From assembly GCA_022113835.1 (NCBI GenBank), contig JAILWY010000016.1, positions 1,863,501 through 1,927,500 of the forward strand: a stretch of 64,000 nt of DNA, given 5' to 3'. Positions 42,258-54,426 of this stretch are shown piece by piece. The stretch comes from Atopsyche davidsoni. Lineage: Eukaryota > Arthropoda > Insecta > Trichoptera > Hydrobiosidae. The notes beneath the pieces are model-generated. The model was not told the origin of the DNA. It did no database searches and saw only the letters and a program-made list of their open reading frames with translations. The first letter of the stretch is position 1. Every line of letters begins with the position of its first letter. The translations under genes were made by a program, and so were the position numbers.

Positions 42258-42850
42258 TATATGAAATAGAACAAATTAATATATTCTACGCTTAAATGTA
42301 TTTCTTTATTATTTTATTCCAATTGAATTATGATTAAAATATCAAGCTTAAATGAGTATAAAAAATATATATTGAGTTTGGCATTTATGCGTATGAGTTA
42401 TTCGTTGTTCTATCAATCGATGTTATATCAAACACTTGCTTAAGTAGCTACGGTTTATGTTTACTAAATTTTTACTGTCCAATATAACTGAGTAATTCTC
42501 AGAGAACAAATTCCATCGTGCGTGAAGAGGATGAGGAAGAGGATGCTCAGGTCGCAGGCGTGTCCTCAGGTGATCCTGTCCAGGTGATTCTAATTTCGTG
42601 CAGGAAACGGACTTCCCGCCGGAAACTAGAGTCTGCACGGAGTTATAGGAAATGGCTACCAGGTGGAGATGTGACGTGACTTCCCTTCTCGTATGGGAGG
42701 GTGGAGGTTGAAGGGTGAGATCTGGGAGAGAAAACCACTCCCTTGAAAGATTGCAAGTCACATCGAAAGGCTGTTTGATAAAAAAATACGCTTTTAGATC
42801 ATCGATTGAAACGATGAGAAAAAATCAATCGCAGTAATTGCGGATATATA
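42258..42850. other. No gene recognised
   Basis: A GC-richer patch at 42500-42770 has a 112-codon minus frame without a known domain. Confidence 0.35.
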
Positions 42851-43600
42851 TACGGTGTGTGCATTAATTTTTTCCTGAAATTGGAGCTTTATTATAAAAA
42901 ATTGGTACAATATATTCTATTCAAAGTATTGTCCATCGCTAGCCACTACTTTTTTCCATCTTTCGGGCAAATTATGGATTCCATCCCAAAAGAACTGTTC
43001 GTCTTTTGAAGCCAAGAAAGAATCAAGCCAATTTTTGATACCCTGTTCAGAAGTGAAGTGTATACCAGAAAAGGGCATTCTGCATCGATTGAAACAAGTA
43101 GTAGTCGGAAGGGGCAAGGTTTGGGCTATAAGGCGGGTGAGGCAGAACTTCCCATCCACTGTTTTCCAAATAGGTTTTAACCGATTTAGCAACATGTGGC
43201 CGAGCATTGTCATGATGGAAAATTACAGACTCGTACCTGGTCGCATATTCTGGCCGTTTTTCTGCCAATGCTCACTTCAAACGCATCAATTGTTGTCTGT
43301 AGAACTCGCCCGAGATAGTTTGGCCTGGTTTTAGTAGCACATAGTAGATGACACTCTTCTGATCCCACTAACTACACAGCATTACCTTGGCGTCGATGTT
43401 GATGCATGTCCGGGCTTACCCCATGATTTTTTACGCTTCAGGTTGTCGTAGCGAATCCATTTTTCATCACCAGAGATGATACGATGCAAAAATCGCCTTT
43501 CAACGTCTCTCGGCTTCAATTCATGTGGCACCCAATTTCCTTGCTTCTGAATCATTCCCAATGTCCAAGTGTATTGAAATTGTTGTTTGATTAACTTCGG
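42851..43600 (-). mobile_element. mariner (mauritiana-like), copy 2, 5'-truncated
   Basis: The intact 3' terminus TACGGTGTGTGCATTAATTT is at 42851, preceded by TA-rich DNA. Homology to copy 1 ends near 43600, where the helix-turn-helix region should begin; the second terminus is missing. Confidence 0.82.
42918..43600 (-). pseudogene. mariner transposase, mauritiana-like, N-terminus lost
   Basis: Readable in pieces across frameshifts: RRFLHRIISGDEKWIRYDN (first catalytic Asp in SGDEKW), FHHDNARPHVAKSVKTYLEN (second Asp), HPPYSPNLAPSDYYLFQSMQ (third Asp in PSDYY; SPDL is SPNL), then EQGIKNWLDSFLASKDEQFF and a stop at 42918-42920. It retains the segment deleted from copy 1 and lacks the DNA-binding domain. 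Stops and frameshifts make it non-functional. Confidence 0.85.
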
Positions 43601-43680
43601 AATTCAATTAAATCAAAATCAAACATTTTTTTTATGCTGTGAAATTAAAAACCTTTTATAGGAGTTGGCTAAAAATATAC

Positions 43681-43885
43681 TCACAGCCTCAATAAAAAGG
43701 CCAGCGTCCCTCTCCGGGGGTCCATCAGATACCTCCGCCATTTTGAGCCGCCATCACTCATTGATAAACACGCCGGTGGTGCCTCTTCCACTTTTATTGC
43801 CACTCCATTGGCAACTCTGACCGGGACAACGCGGTAATTTATAGACGGGCATATCCCATATACATCATTGGTCTTTAAAAACACT
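43681..43885. other. GC-richer segment, no supported gene
   Basis: Contains CCGCCATTTTGAGCCGCCAT (two YY1/Pho-like cores). A 67-codon minus frame has no known domain. Confidence 0.25.
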
Positions 43886-43889
43886 ACAG

Positions 43890-44350
43890 ACGCAAATAGC
43901 CAAATGGCTAGGAGACTACAATATTTTTTTTATTTTTGAGCACTTTTATCTTTCGTTTTACAGACTAAGAAAATCCGTGGAACGCTCTCAAATCACAAAT
44001 ATAATATCCAAGCTATTTGGGTAACACTGCAAATAGTAATAGTAAAATGGTAAAGGGATCATGCTTATTTTTTTTATCTGAAAGTGCTTTTGTCTTTTTT
44101 TAGGCCTTTTACATACTTGTAAAACCTGTGAAAGGTGAAAAACCTCACAGATAAAAAGTGTTGTTGTATTCTTGCCATTTGTATAACACTGCCAATATAC
44201 AAAGGCAAATGACTAGGGAACCGCGATTATTTATTTTAGTTTTGTGAGCGGTTTTTTTTATTTTAAGACCTTTTGCAGACTTACAAAAACCGCGAAGAGC
44301 GATAGTGTTCACAAACAAAAACTTTTGTGATATTCTTGCCGTTTCGGCGC
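43890..44350 (+). repeat. Three diverged ~150-bp tandem units (SINE-like R8)
   Basis: The units start at about 43902 (AATGGCTAGGAGACTACAA), 44046 (AATGGTAAAGGGATCATGCT) and 44208 (AATGACTAGGGAACCGCGAT). Each continues with a T-rich run, CTTTTATCT/GTCTTTT, TTTTACAGACTTACAAAAAC-like and a distal ATTCTTGCC..AACACTGCC segment. Unit 1 begins with TAGCCAAATGGC, close to a pol III A box; a related head is at 47597. Confidence 0.55.
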
Positions 44351-44359
44351 TTTTAAATG

Positions 44360-45153
44360 AAGTATTACAATATAAGACAGTTTGTCGTGGAATGAAAGAA
44401 TTTTTTTTTTTATTATACTCGAAGTTTTAAAAGTATTATTTACCATCCAAATTATTATATCGTTATGTAGATAATATCGTAATTTATTTAAAAATTATTA
44501 TTCATATATTTTTGTGGGTGCATCGTGTGTACTGTATAATAGTTATAGGATATATTGGAATATGTACATGTCGGTGGGATATATTAACTGACCGTTATCT
44601 CTCTCACATGATAATCTACCGAATTGGTGACGTGGAAACTCCGATACGTTAATTTGGCCGTCGGCCATACGTTTTCTACCTGCTAATTTGTAATTATCAT
44701 ATCAAACTAGAATATATTGGAACAGAATTCATTAATCAGATAATTTTGCCGCTAACCTTAACCATATAAATTTCAATTTTAAAATCAGATAGTGACAATT
44801 TAACGATCTAACCTAACGTATATATTTTAAAAGCCAGTCTTATTAAATCAGCTGTACTACCGAATTCCAGCTACTGGACTAAATTATGAATCAACTTTAA
44901 CTTTCTTCTTTCTATTCCTCTTTTTCTAAGATTTTTTCCTGAAAAATCAACTACGACAGTAAATACAAAAAAAAATGATTGGCTTTGAAAGGCGAAAGCT
45001 TTAAGTGTTGGTTTAAATTTAATTGCATTAAATTATTTCTTTAGCTGTTTAATGCTTGAATAAATAACAACTTATGTAAATTATTATAAATTTAAGTATA
45101 AACTTTCGTCAACTCGGATTTCATCCTACGAATATATGATATATAGCTGTTTA
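44360..45153. other. Nothing recognised
   Basis: AT-rich, no family member or coding signal. Confidence 0.4.
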
Positions 45154-45345
45154 GAAATTCAATATTTATGACAGAGAGAGAGTACTTGGTGGAATTCCAT
45201 TTTGATATTTTAAATAAGTAAAATACTTGAGTGATTTTTCCATATAAAGAATTTTATTGGTGACCGGTTTTGTTAGCCTATCAAACAGAGTCTAATGGTT
45301 GGCGAAACCGGTCATCAATAAAAATTTATATGTGGAAAAATCTCT
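45154..45345 (+). repeat. Repeat R3, most complete copy with foldback
   Basis: GAAATTCAATATTTATGACA, GGTGGAATTCCATTTTGATA, then a hairpin: GATTTTTCCATATAAAGAAT with TTTATTGGTGACCGGTTTTG on the left and GGCGAAACCGGTCATCAATA with AAAATTTATATGTGGAAAAA on the right. The GCGAAAC-CG-GTCA part has the same spacing as the 3' half of the R1 ribozyme-like motif, but no CTGATGA precedes it. No clear target duplication. Confidence 0.7.
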
Positions 45346-47590
45346 TAAGAATTTTATTTATTTAATATATATATATAGATGGGTTAACTAGTTAAATTCA
45401 AAGTAATAGTTTCTTGCAGTCCGAAATCCCATACAAAATAGCGGCAATAAACAGCACAGCAATCCTAGTGGCCAAAGCGATTTTCCACTGGGATTTCCAT
45501 CCCCGGCACAGCCACGCAAATAAGCAGGTTTACTACGGCAATAAAGGCCCTGCAAGGTGCAGCCATTATATGGAAATGGGTGTAAAATACCTAGGGAACC
45601 TCCCCCACCTGGAAGTGGATTCAAGGCATGGTGATAAGTGGTGTTGAGGCTTAGATTTGCCCGTCAGCACACCCTGGCTTATCTAGGATTTATTTATTTA
45701 TTTTTGTTTGCATAGTTCTTGGAATTTGAGCATGGTGAAACAAAGCAAACATATTTAGCAATATTTTTTATTATAATTAACGTAACTGGTATTAATTTTG
45801 TAATACACCATTTTATTATAATAAAATAAAACCAAGTGGTTTTGGAGACTGCGTTTATTTCACTTGTAGCGAGAGCTCTTTCGCCGAACACGGCATCTTC
45901 AAAACTGAGTTTATATAGAAAAAAAGCGAGCTTATACATAACAAATTCAACAGAAATCATATATTATACTACATTACAAATTTATGTGGAAAAGATGCTT
46001 CTATTGAGTGCTGTGAAACCACATAAAAATGATATTAACAGCAATAATTTTAATACTAAGTACTTAAATAAACTAGTCTATGATGATTCCTGACTGTCCT
46101 GGCCGCCATCTGAAAGCAATTTGTTTGAGTGCAGAATCACAGTGTATTTATAATTTAAACACATTCATAGTGATCATCATTAAATGGTTCTGAATCAATA
46201 TTTATATATATTTTTTAAATGTGTTACGAAACTTTTAAAAAAGTTTTTACATTGTTTCATGTGTGAGTTAATTAATTTTATGAAAATATGTTGAATACCA
46301 TATATAAGATATGAAAAAATGCTTTTCACAAAAATATATATCAAAAGTGTGAGTTTCACTAATGTTGATGCAATTAAAACAATAAACTCAACAACAGATT
46401 ATTTAAGGATTAGGAATCCGAATGATAACGAAAGAGTATAACTCTCGTATCAAAAATTTGTATTGTAAATGTGTTTCTTGTACAAAAATATTTTTTCCTT
46501 TAAAAATATTTAAGATTACCAAATTCAGGAACATGCAAAGTAGATCCTGCCATTCGGAATAACCGACAGTGGCATTCGAATCTGTGAAAATGTAAATTAA
46601 TAAGCAAATACTTCTAGGTCACAGCACAATTATTAAAAAATAAAAAAAAAAAACACTGCCATTCTAAAAATTAGCGCAATATAAATTACAACTGAGATAT
46701 CTTATTTTAATTTTAATAAAAAGTAAAGACTTTATGCAAATGAAGTAGTAAAAGTGTATATTTAAATTTGAAATATTATAATAATTTTAGGAGAGAAATT
46801 CGGCCAGCTGTTCATTAATCTCTATATTTTTTTACTTACACAAAACATTTGTCAAATTAAATTCTTTAGCATTATTTATATTTAATTTTACATTAAAAAA
46901 ATACTTATTTTTATTTAGCATACAAACACTTTACTAAGTATTAAATATTTGTCAAACAATTATGTTAAGTGTTTTTGCAGGTTTTGGCCGCTGTCTTTAT
47001 GTGATTCTTAGGTTTCATAGGTGCTGCTAGTAAAGATTAATAAATGAATTTATGTATATTTATAGCTATAAAGCAGTTTTCATTTTTTGTATTTAATTTT
47101 GCTAGAGTAAAATATTACAAAACTTCATATTATAGATTTTGTGTTTTTTTTCGCTTGAAACGTGTTACTATAAAAAATATTAAAAAAACACGTGTACGTG
47201 TAAAAAGTCGCAGTACAGATAGTCAAAAGTAAAATCCGGATAATATTTTAACTTGCAGTAATTTTCTTCGGTATGAACGCGGGATGAAAAAAAGAATCGA
47301 TACAAGCAATGCTATTTGTACTAATGTACTAATAAAGTATTAATAGAACAACTCAATAAATCGCCGACAAAACGAAAATAATTCAATTGGTGAAGTTCCC
47401 CGGTTCGGTGGTTTGCCGACCACTGCCTTCCTAACGGATTTATCGCGCGGTCCCTTGTCGAAGGCTGTTTACAGGAGGCTCTGCAAAACTTCAGCAATTT
47501 AATACGTTGTGAGAGCATAAATACAGAACGAACTGCGGGCCACGGAGACTTCCTCTTAACGACAGATGTCGGTGAGAAGCACAGCACAAA
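45346..47590. other. No gene recognised
   Basis: A GC-richer patch at 45415-45650 (77- and 78-codon frames on opposite strands) and one at 47390-47590 (88-codon minus frame) have no known domain. The rest is AT-rich. Confidence 0.4.
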
Positions 47591-47596
47591 TATGAA

Positions 47597-47670
47597 TAGC
47601 CGAGTGGCTTGGAGACTATGATATTTTTTTTTGTATTAGCTGACTTACTGAAAGCACTTACCTACAAGCA
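47597..47670 (+). repeat. tRNA-like SINE head (R8-related)
   Basis: TAGCCGAGTGGC (47597-47608) matches the pol III A box consensus TRGYNNARNNGG closely. It is followed by TTGGAGACTATGATATTTTT and ACTTACTGAAAGCAC, similar to unit 1 of the tandem array at 43.9 kb. No B box is recognised. Confidence 0.45.
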
Positions 47671-47681
47671 TGCAACTAGCA

Positions 47682-48813
47682 CATAGGTTCTCAAAGTGGT
47701 GGAAAAATCAAATTGGGGGTCCACGAACTGTAAATGGAAGTGGTTCCCACTTAAGGAGGTCATCACCAAATGTAGGCATTCCGTAAATGTCATAATGCAC
47801 CTAACTCAGATTGTACCAATGTACTTACATAATAATGCTGTTTTCGCCTTTGGGGTTGATGTTTTGCCAGGCTCGCCAGGAATGGTTGAGGTGGCACCAA
47901 CTGCTTCAATCTCTCGGTAGAAATGTAATCAGAAGGCGGCGAAAGAATTTGCAATGGTCTTTTATTCAGGAACTACAATTAGGAGTACGAAGTTACTACG
48001 TCGAAGGTACCAGAGGAGTGTTCTAGAGGTGACTGAGGGTCGATTTATATAGGGTTTTTGTGCGTGCCTCCGCAATATCCATTGGCATGTGCAGTGTCAA
48101 GGGGTGCTTGTATTTCGTGGCTGCTTATATGCAAATTCCTTTTCCGATGAGTAAACAATATTGCATTGTTGGTTCTCGTTACACGTGGAACAATATTGCA
48201 TTGTTTGCTCTTGTTACACATGGAACGATTCATTCCTTTGCAGTTTATCCACACTGTTTATCCTGCATTATGGACTATCGCAAGAAGGTTTTTGATAGCT
48301 TTTTCATCATCATACCCCGTGAAAAAGGGTTTCAGTGCAGTTGTTAAACTTTTTACAAAAAAAGAAATAGTTATTCAATGTTTACATACCGACATAAAAT
48401 ATGGCGCACCTGTATATCAGATGTCAAAAATATGTTTGAAGATGATGAATTTGTAAAAACTCAATATAAGCAAGGCAGGGGTCTACGAAAAATATGAAAA
48501 CTCGACAAGGGGTCGACGGGACAAAATAGTTTGGGAACCTATGATATATAGACGATCTCATTAAAACACGCAAATGAATTTTTCGCAGGTAAATTTACAG
48601 TGACTCTATTAGCATGTGATGATGACGGTTGTCAATCTTCTTACAAAAAAAATAGATTGTAAATCACTGTGCTAGGAGATTTAAGGTAAAATCTGACTAA
48701 TTTAAAGCCAAATATTGAAAATTTTCTATCAAAGCATCAGACCCATCCCTCAATATGTTCGAAGTTAGGGGTCTACGAAAACAGGAAAACTCAGAAAAAC
48801 TTGGGAACCTATG
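47682..48813 (+). mobile_element. hAT-like element, copy 2, with internal extra terminus
   Basis: Left end CATAGGTTCTCAAAGTGG, outer right end CTTGGGAACCTATG. An 8-bp duplication with one mismatch, AACTAGCA (47674-47681) and AACTGGCA (48814-48821), supports these outer ends. A second right terminus at 48543 (AGTTTGGGAACCTATG) matches the end of copy 1 from CAATGTTTACATACCGACAT onward, so a nested or partly duplicated element lies inside. The central ~600 bp has frames of 69-96 codons without a recognised transposase domain. Confidence 0.65.
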
Positions 48814-49339
48814 AACTGGCAGAACGAACTTCTGGATGCGGATACTCTCCTCTTACAAGAACAAGATTTGTTGAAGGTTTTTCTCTCAGTGTGTCTGAAG
48901 AATCCTAGAACGCTTTTTCTTAACCTTCCGGGTATTGAGATTGTATAAATGTGGCATATCACAAATCAAACCGGTCTGTCGTGAAGACACATTTTAATAT
49001 CGGCAGGCGAGGGGGGCGCCCGAAAAGAAATGAATTTTTATATCCCCCGCCCGCCTTTGTGCGTCTGTCAAGGACGACCCAAATTAACGGACCGCTTCCA
49101 TATTGAATTTCCTGGCGGTGGAGCACCCGTCAAGACCCCCCAATGGAGTCACTTGCAAGAATGTGCCCCCTTTTTCATTACGTTCTCGAATTAAATCGAA
49201 CTTTTCTTTTCCTTTCTGCTGTAAGACGAGTCATCATCGTTGTATTTAAATTTCAACGACAATTTTTAACTATTTATTCTATCGATATACTGCCTAAAAA
49301 CATAGATTTTAAAATAATTTCGGAATAATCGAAAGTTAC
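48814..49339. other. No gene recognised
   Basis: A GC-richer patch at 49000-49160, otherwise nothing identified. Confidence 0.35.
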
Positions 49340-50276
49340 AGTATTCCCCCATCTTTTTGGTAATTTGTGGATGCCATTCCAAAAAAATCGGTCATGTTTT
49401 GGACCCAATTTTTGATGCCTTGGACTGAAGTGAAGCATATTCCGGAAAGTCCATTCTGCATTGACCGAAACAAAAAATAGTCAGAAGGCGCCAAGTCTGG
49501 ACTATATAGAGGATGGAGCAGAACTTTCTATCCGCTTTTTTCAAAATAGTTTTTAACAGGTTGAGCAACATGTGGACGAGCATTGTCATGTTGGAAAATC
49601 AATGTCTCGAGTCTGGTCGTTTTTCCTTCAATGTTCTCTTTTAACGAATCACATGTTGTTGGTACACCTCTACAGTAATGGTGTCACCCGGATTTATAAC
49701 ATCATAATACACAACTCCCTTCTGGTCCCACCAAATACAGACCATTATCTTGGCAGCGTGAATATTCTTCTTCGGTGTCAATTTGACTGGTTGGCCGGGC
49801 TTCAAATATGGTTTTTGGCTCTTTGGGTTGTCTTAATGAATCCATTATTTGTCGCCAGTATCAATTCGGTGCAAAAACGCTTTCTTTTTATGACGCTCGA
49901 GTAGCATTTCAGACATGCAAAATCGCCTTTCCACGTCTCGCGGGTTCAACTCGTATGGCACCCAATTGCCTTGCTTTTGGATGAATCCCAATACTTGATT
50001 GAAAATGGCTGCTTGAGTCAGGTCCAATGATTCCGCAAGCTCTTTTTGTGTTTGACACGAGTCTTTCTCTTCCTTCTTTATCTTCAAACTTTTTCGGCTG
50101 TCCAGGCCGTTTTTGTCTTTGATGTTAAAATCGCCACTTTTAGAGCATTGAAACCTCTCAAAACGCTGTTTTCGCATGAACATGTTTGCCATACAATCCC
50201 ATGAGCAAACAATGACTTTCGGCTGTAGTTTTCTTAGCAAAAAAGTGACTCCCGCAAATGCTATTTTTTTCGCCAT
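49340..50276 (-). pseudogene. mariner transposase, mauritiana-like, copy 3, dead
   Basis: It spans nearly the whole family length. The N-terminus starts at ATG 50276 (MAKKIAFAGVTFLLRKL). The helix-turn-helix part includes QRFERFQCSKSGDFNIKDKN and DSCQTQKELAESLDLTQAAI; IQKQGNWVPYELNPRDVERR follows. The first Asp is in DTGDK, directly followed by stop codons within the expected WIHYDNP motif. Further on are FQHDNARPHVAQPVKNYFEK (second Asp) and HPLYSPDLAPSDYFLFRSMQ (third Asp). Multiple stops and frameshifts; no terminal inverted repeats were identified. It belongs to a different lineage from copies 1 and 2, judging by the many substitutions. Confidence 0.82.
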
Positions 50277-53200
50277 ATTTCAAAATTTTCCATGATTGAA
50301 AAAAATATGATGCCCTCAAGCAAATCAAACATTGTTGACTAATTTTGACAGCTTATGAATAGAGCTTCAAAATGACACGTAAATCAATCAATTTTCTACA
50401 GCGCATACAAAACTTTTGGCATCTAATGTCAAATTCCGGTTTTAAAGTTATAAACCTATTATATAAAACATTAAAATAATCGATTTCAATACAAGTATTC
50501 ATTGACAAAACTGAAAAATGCGTGAGCCTTATCACAAGTGTCCATCACGAATGGAGTCAAACCTGGGACCCCGGGTCAGCAAGTAGTAATTTAACCGCAA
50601 CAAGCCACCCTTTATGACGTATTGGATTTTTTCAACGTTTCGCCTCCTCGATATTGAAAAATAATACATGAATATTTAGATATTGAAAACGCGGAATTCA
50701 ATGTTCCTATAAATGAATTCTTGCATGAGCGATAAATTTTCCATTGGCGTCGCAGACAAAAATAAAACTAAAATCCTTTCATTTAAAAAATGCGAAAAAC
50801 AAAAAAAAAAGACCTCCGTGAAGCATTTAAATTATCGCCGGCAATCGGAAACACACTTCAATTCCACCATCGCAATAAATATTTGCAGACATCAAAAAAA
50901 TGCTTAGAAGGGAATAAAAAATAAATGGAACCATTCCGCAGTTATTACTGTGTACTTGTATTTCTTTAAGCGTTTTTAAGCCCACGTAAAGCACACTTCC
51001 CTGGAGTATTTTCAATTTTTAGGGTATCACAATTAAAATGTTAATAATTGAACTTTTCTTACCCCTACACCTCTTTTGTATCAGCAAAATAATTTGAAGC
51101 ATTACGACACTGTGCACCAGTAAATGTGATATCCATATATCATAGCTGCAACATAATTTGAAACACTTTGTATAATTTGTTACCACATTGTGCAGCAGTG
51201 AATTTGATATTTGTATAAGCAAAGTATTCTGTGTGCATTTTAAATGTACAAAATTCGAATCACCCTGTATAAGTTGTTATCGCACTCCTCAGTAATAACC
51301 TCTCTCTCTCCAAGTGCACCATTCGGTTGAACATAATAAGCGTTCCTCCAGACGGGAAGCAGTTTGACAGCTCTGACAACTTCAGACTGCACCCCGGAGG
51401 AGAGAAGGAGGCGTCTGCCTCCCCTTCCCCTCGGAGGGCCTCGATGCTGCCCAATTAGATAAGCTGATAGTTTGAGAACCGCTGGATACACTGCGGTTTC
51501 CATTTCGCAAACATTGATACCAAAACTCAATAAACACGTGATATTAACGCGTCATTTCAGCTCGTATTAGATGATTTCGTCGCTTGGGTGTTGGGCTGTT
51601 CAAAGTTTTCAAACCGTCTTCAGAAAAATATTTTTGCTATAGCAAAAGGCAAACACGCTTATCATTTAGGGGAGGCGATTGAAATTCTCAAGTTTTGTGT
51701 AGTTCCAAATTCTGGTAACTTAGCTGACTCGATTTGTACTGTACGACACGTATCGTATAAAATTGTCAATTTGTAGAACCTAGAAGATTTATTACATTTT
51801 ATGAGTGGTCGTTTGTTAGTTAAGTTCGAACCCAGTAACAACGATTCGGGATTTAACTGTCAGGACAAGATTCAACTGAGACAAGCCAGCGTGGCAGTAT
51901 TTTTTTTTACCTGCGACAAATTGTACAGTATAAGACACCGTATAAACTGAAGAAAATGTTTATTTTTGGAGTAAGAGGGAAATGTATTGGCTGGATATAA
52001 CATCGAGTTAAAGGCTTGCATAGCTTCGAAATAAGATTGTAAGAAACGATAATAACTCTGTACATTTATTTATAGAGTAAATAAATAATCGCGATCTGCA
52101 TTAGTTTCAATGATGCCAGACAACCCATTCAATACAACAACTGCTCTGTGAATAGAACAAGGAAATGTATATATATATCTTTGAAACTTGAAGAGAAGTT
52201 AGAGCGACTTACAGCACTGTAGATGGCATAACTTCTCTAGACAGCTGAGAAAATCGACAATAATAATAATAATATTTATGCATAAAATGGAATTTAACTT
52301 CAAATCTTATTTGTACATAATTTTGAAAACTCTTTTATTATTTTTAAATGAATCTAGATCTACATCAAAGGTGGTATTTTATTAAATTCTTGTTGAATTC
52401 GCTATTAATCCGTTTGATCAGCGGGCGAGTGAGCCTTCAGCCACAGTGTGTGTATAAAGTGCCGCACACCCACGCGGATATTTACCGGAGCGTGAAGTCT
52501 CCTCGGGAACAACCTGTGAATCAGTGAAAGGATCTTTCCGTCTCGCTTGCTCTGAGCATCCCTCCCTCTCGCACCCCGCCGGCGTGGAATATAAAAATGG
52601 GACAAAATTCGACTTAAAGTCGGACTAAGCGCTCCACAGTGAAAGACGCGACGCCACAGGAAGTGAATATTCTGTTTTTAGACGTCACTCCGTGAATACT
52701 GCATTATTATTTTTTTTATGCAAAATAAACATAGATCTAACAAGATTCGCTCTTCCCAAAGCACAAAATATTATTTTTATTTATATTTTTTAAAAATATT
52801 TGAGTCTTGACATCTACGGTATAAAAAATAAGCATTCAATATAGAGTCAGTCGGTATCGAATTGAACAAAGCATAAAATCAATAGTTTTTTTTTTTTTAA
52901 TACTGCTTGTTATTTTGATATTTTTTCATCCCTTTGTCTTTGTAAAAAATACGGCGTCAAAAAGCTGGGCGTGTCGTCAATTTCGGAATATCTCTGCAAA
53001 ACCGATTATCCCTGCCTCTCTCAACTTCCTGACAGAAATTATAACACAAAACCATAAATCACGATGACAATATAACAATATTATGTAAAACACATCTTCA
53101 AAATTATTTTTGTAATAATGCCATAATAATGATATATATTACAATAATAAAATATCCTTTTTTTTTTTTTCGTACAGGACATTTTACAATATATTTATCA

Positions 53201-53282
53201 CATATCTTACGGCATATATTAGTCGATTTTATAGCGTGAATGATATATATTTTTTTTATAGTACAGAATATATTTATCAACG
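50277..53282. other. No gene recognised
   Basis: Frames up to 96 codons without known domains. GC-richer patches at 51290-51490 and 52410-52660, the latter with CACCCCGCCGGCG. A short AATAAT run near 52265. Confidence 0.4.
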
Positions 53283-53620
53283 CCTTCTTCTTCGGTTGCC
53301 TCTCCTCATAGGAGGATGGTGACCATCATGAGCATATGCTCATGCAGAGGCAGTGTTCATGGTTCTCTAAGGGGAAAATAGTGTAGTAGGTCCCAGGGTC
53401 CTTCTACACCGCAGTTTTACATTCGAAGGAATGTCTGCTTATTGCTGCTGCCCTATAGCATTATTATATAATCCTTTCCTTACAAAACTCTGGCGTTTAT
53501 ATCCGACACTCCTTAAAGCAGGAGCCCATCCTCATACTTCCAGAGCACATCCCTCCACAATCATTCCAAGTCCACTACTCCATTACCGATCCTCAACACA
53601 AAACTTGACATCTTCATTGT
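53283..53620 (+). repeat. SINE-like repeat R7a, copy
   Basis: CTTCTTCTTCGGTTGCCTCT, CTCATAGGAGGATGGTGACC, GAGCATATGCTCATGC, CATGGTTCTCTAAGGGGAAA, TGCTGCTGCCCTATAG, CTCTGGCGTTTATATC, CCAAGTCCACTACTCCATTA. It shares the TGCTGCCCTAT..ATTATTATATAATCCTTT variant with the next copy. Confidence 0.75.
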
Positions 53621-53779
53621 TACAAAAAATATTAAAGCGTTGCGCTATGTGTTGTTATTATGACTGCTTATTGTTGACAAATGTCAAGATTAGAAATGTA
53701 TTTCGACTACATGTATCGTTAGCGCCATCTATGTGTGAAATCTAAAAACTTAGTTGCGCACCTAGTATATATAGTATAT

Positions 53780-54050
53780 ATTCTTCTTCATCAAGTGCCT
53801 CTCGTCGGAGAAGGTTGGCGAGCATTTCACTGAGCATATACTCATGCTGAGCCAGTGTTCATTGCTTTCTAAGGGATCGCTGCTGCCCTATGGAATTATT
53901 ATATAATCCTTTTCTTACAAAACCGGCGTTTAGATCTGATAATCCTTCGTATTTCAAGTGCACATCCCTCCAGAATAATTCCAAGTCCACTACTCCATTA
54001 CCGATCCTCAACACACGCTCAGGGTACAGAATGGCAGCCATGCACAAGCA
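53780..54050 (+). repeat. SINE-like repeat R7a, adjacent copy
   Basis: CTTCTTCATCAAGTGCCTCT, GAGAAGGTTGGCGAGCATTT, CACTGAGCATATACTCATGC, a shortened middle, GGCGTTTAGATCTGATAATC, CCATTACCGATCCTCAACAC and ACGCTCAGGGTACAGAATG. It lies about 160 bp after the previous copy in the same orientation. Confidence 0.75.
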
Positions 54051-54059
54051 ACTGAATGG

Positions 54060-54426
54060 AGATAGCGGCGGCGGCGGGAGGGGGGATTTATCAACAAGAT
54101 TCTTTCATTGTTTTTATTTTAAAATGTCTCACAATACCAGACGCAAAGCCTCGTGCGTTAATGGAGGCTTACGGTGTATTGCAGGTACATTTGTAGGGAC
54201 TAACTCAATTACCAGACATATTTTCGCGAGTCGCCCGTGAAGCGCGTAGGCCGCGCCGAGTCGGCTGCCAAAATCAGGGGCGGGTCGATATTCCCGGCGC
54301 CCCGGGCGTCTCGCTCACCTGCGACGCCCCTGGGGCGCCGTCCTGCCAGGGCCGCACTGGGACGTAACATCTCCAGCCTCCCGGCTCTGGATCACGCTAT
54401 GTATTTAATAACAATGTGTGGATCTG
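54060..54426. other. GC-rich island ending in poly(A)
   Basis: GGCGGCGGCGGGAGGGGGGA, then GGGGCGGGTCGATATTCCCG and CCTGGGGCGCCGTCCTGCC. Frames of 79-116 codons have no known domain. The block runs into a 32-A tract, so a retroposed GC-rich transcript is possible. Confidence 0.35.

Noticed and set aside
45240..45345. A complete hammerhead in R3
   Set aside because: GCGAAAC, CG, GTCA is present, but no CTGATGA with a matching helix II precedes it in any R3 copy.
47900..48350. Solo LTR inside the hAT-like element
   Set aside because: The stretch with TTTATATAGGG looked LTR-like, but I could not identify TG..CA ends with a short duplication.
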